Positions 63,701-64,000 of a stretch of DNA of 64,000 nucleotides are shown here, piece by piece. Source of the DNA: Lethocerus indicus. Lineage: Eukaryota > Arthropoda > Insecta > Hemiptera > Belostomatidae. Location: NCBI GenBank assembly GCA_019843655.1, contig JACDQD010000003.1, positions 10,294,925 to 10,358,924 of the forward strand. The letters are read 5' to 3'. Within the stretch, counting starts at the first letter, position 1. Each line of letters starts with the position of its first letter. The position numbers and the translations under genes are program-made. A model generated the notes under the pieces. It was not told the origin of the DNA. It was given only the letters and a program-made list of their open reading frames with translations, and did not search any database.

Positions 63701-64000
63701 TGCGATCCGCGAGTGTTATTAACGGGAGTCCTATTTATGTACTATAGCTGTAGCGGTTCACGACAGGGGGATTAATTTACTCGAAGTCCTCTACAATTGG
63801 TCGAAGCCTATTAAAGAGTGATCGCAGGGTTCCCCCAGCCTAATAAATATTTATTGGAGGATTATAAGGGTGGAGGGCCTCGTTAGAAATCCTTAGGTGT
63901 TGTTCCGCGGTGACTCTGGGAAGACGTTGCCGGGTCATTATTTACCGATGATAAACATTTTTGTCAATTTTAGAAGCACAGACTATAATTATCCAAACGT

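Larger units (their letters stand above)
52141..63999 (+). other. Presumed intron 3, distal part (no supported exon)
   Basis: This final 11.9 kb has no exon I can assign. It contains two adjacent hairpins at 52334-52383, GC-rich islands at about 53.02-53.3, 53.64-53.91, 54.2-54.5, 56.15-56.6 and 62.2-62.5 kb, an 11-bp inverted repeat at 58849-58907, a (GAT)n run at 60776-60793, and an island with NK2- and forkhead-like sites at about 63.58-63.92 kb. A splice-bounded open segment at 63032-63127 and an acceptor-led open frame ending at 55668 are discussed as findings. Confidence 0.4.

Noticed and set aside
1..64000. CRISPR arrays, bacterial operons, rRNA genes, intact transposase or reverse transcriptase genes
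   Set aside because: No regularly spaced repeats, no ribosome-binding-site-led gene runs and no long open frames were seen. The splice-structured tetraspanin shows that the DNA is eukaryotic.

Overview
This is eukaryotic nuclear DNA, most likely from an arthropod and probably an insect. It is AT-rich overall with local GC-rich islands, CpG is not visibly depleted, and genes are sparse. There are TA-rich microsatellites, short interspersed repeats, GT-AG introns and a TATA/Initiator type core promoter. I cannot name the species.

The only gene I can support with confidence is the 5' part of a plus-strand tetraspanin. A likely core promoter (TATA-like box at 12404, Initiator near 12434) is followed by a short untranslated exon (12436-12476). 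A first coding exon (coding part 14386-14496) and a second coding exon (24773-24877) follow. Joined in phase 0, the two coding exons give the tetraspanin N-terminus: a short cysteine-bearing cytoplasmic tail, the whole of transmembrane segment 1 with its conserved Asn, and the start of the small extracellular loop. Transmembrane segments 2-4, the intracellular loop and the large extracellular loop with its CCG motif were not found downstream. The rest of the gene is probably beyond 64000, which would make the third intron longer than 39 kb. The N-terminus most resembles insect Tsp66E-like or CD63/CD151-like tetraspanins from memory of the family.

Region by region: 1-12403 is intergenic, with AT microsatellites at about 3 kb and no convincing gene. 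12404-14496 holds the promoter, the leader exon, intron 1 and the first coding exon. 14497-24772 is intron 2, about 10.3 kb, with GC-rich islands; the one at 14.8-15.1 kb has closely packed Hox/Exd-like sites. 24878-64000 reads as a very large third intron. It holds a TA/TTTA microsatellite, a 22-bp minisatellite, a cluster of mobile-element relics at 37.3-40.5 kb (two copies of one roughly 320-340 bp interspersed repeat, one with perfect 28-bp flanking direct repeats), tRNA-like SINE relics, several clean hairpins and GC-rich islands that may be regulatory. There are no CRISPR arrays, rRNA genes or intact transposases, and no convincing tRNA genes.

I did not find a recognisable new biological system. 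The most useful leads are the extreme gene architecture, the interspersed repeat family, the homeodomain-type site clusters in the introns, and a few splice-bounded open segments that need RNA evidence.
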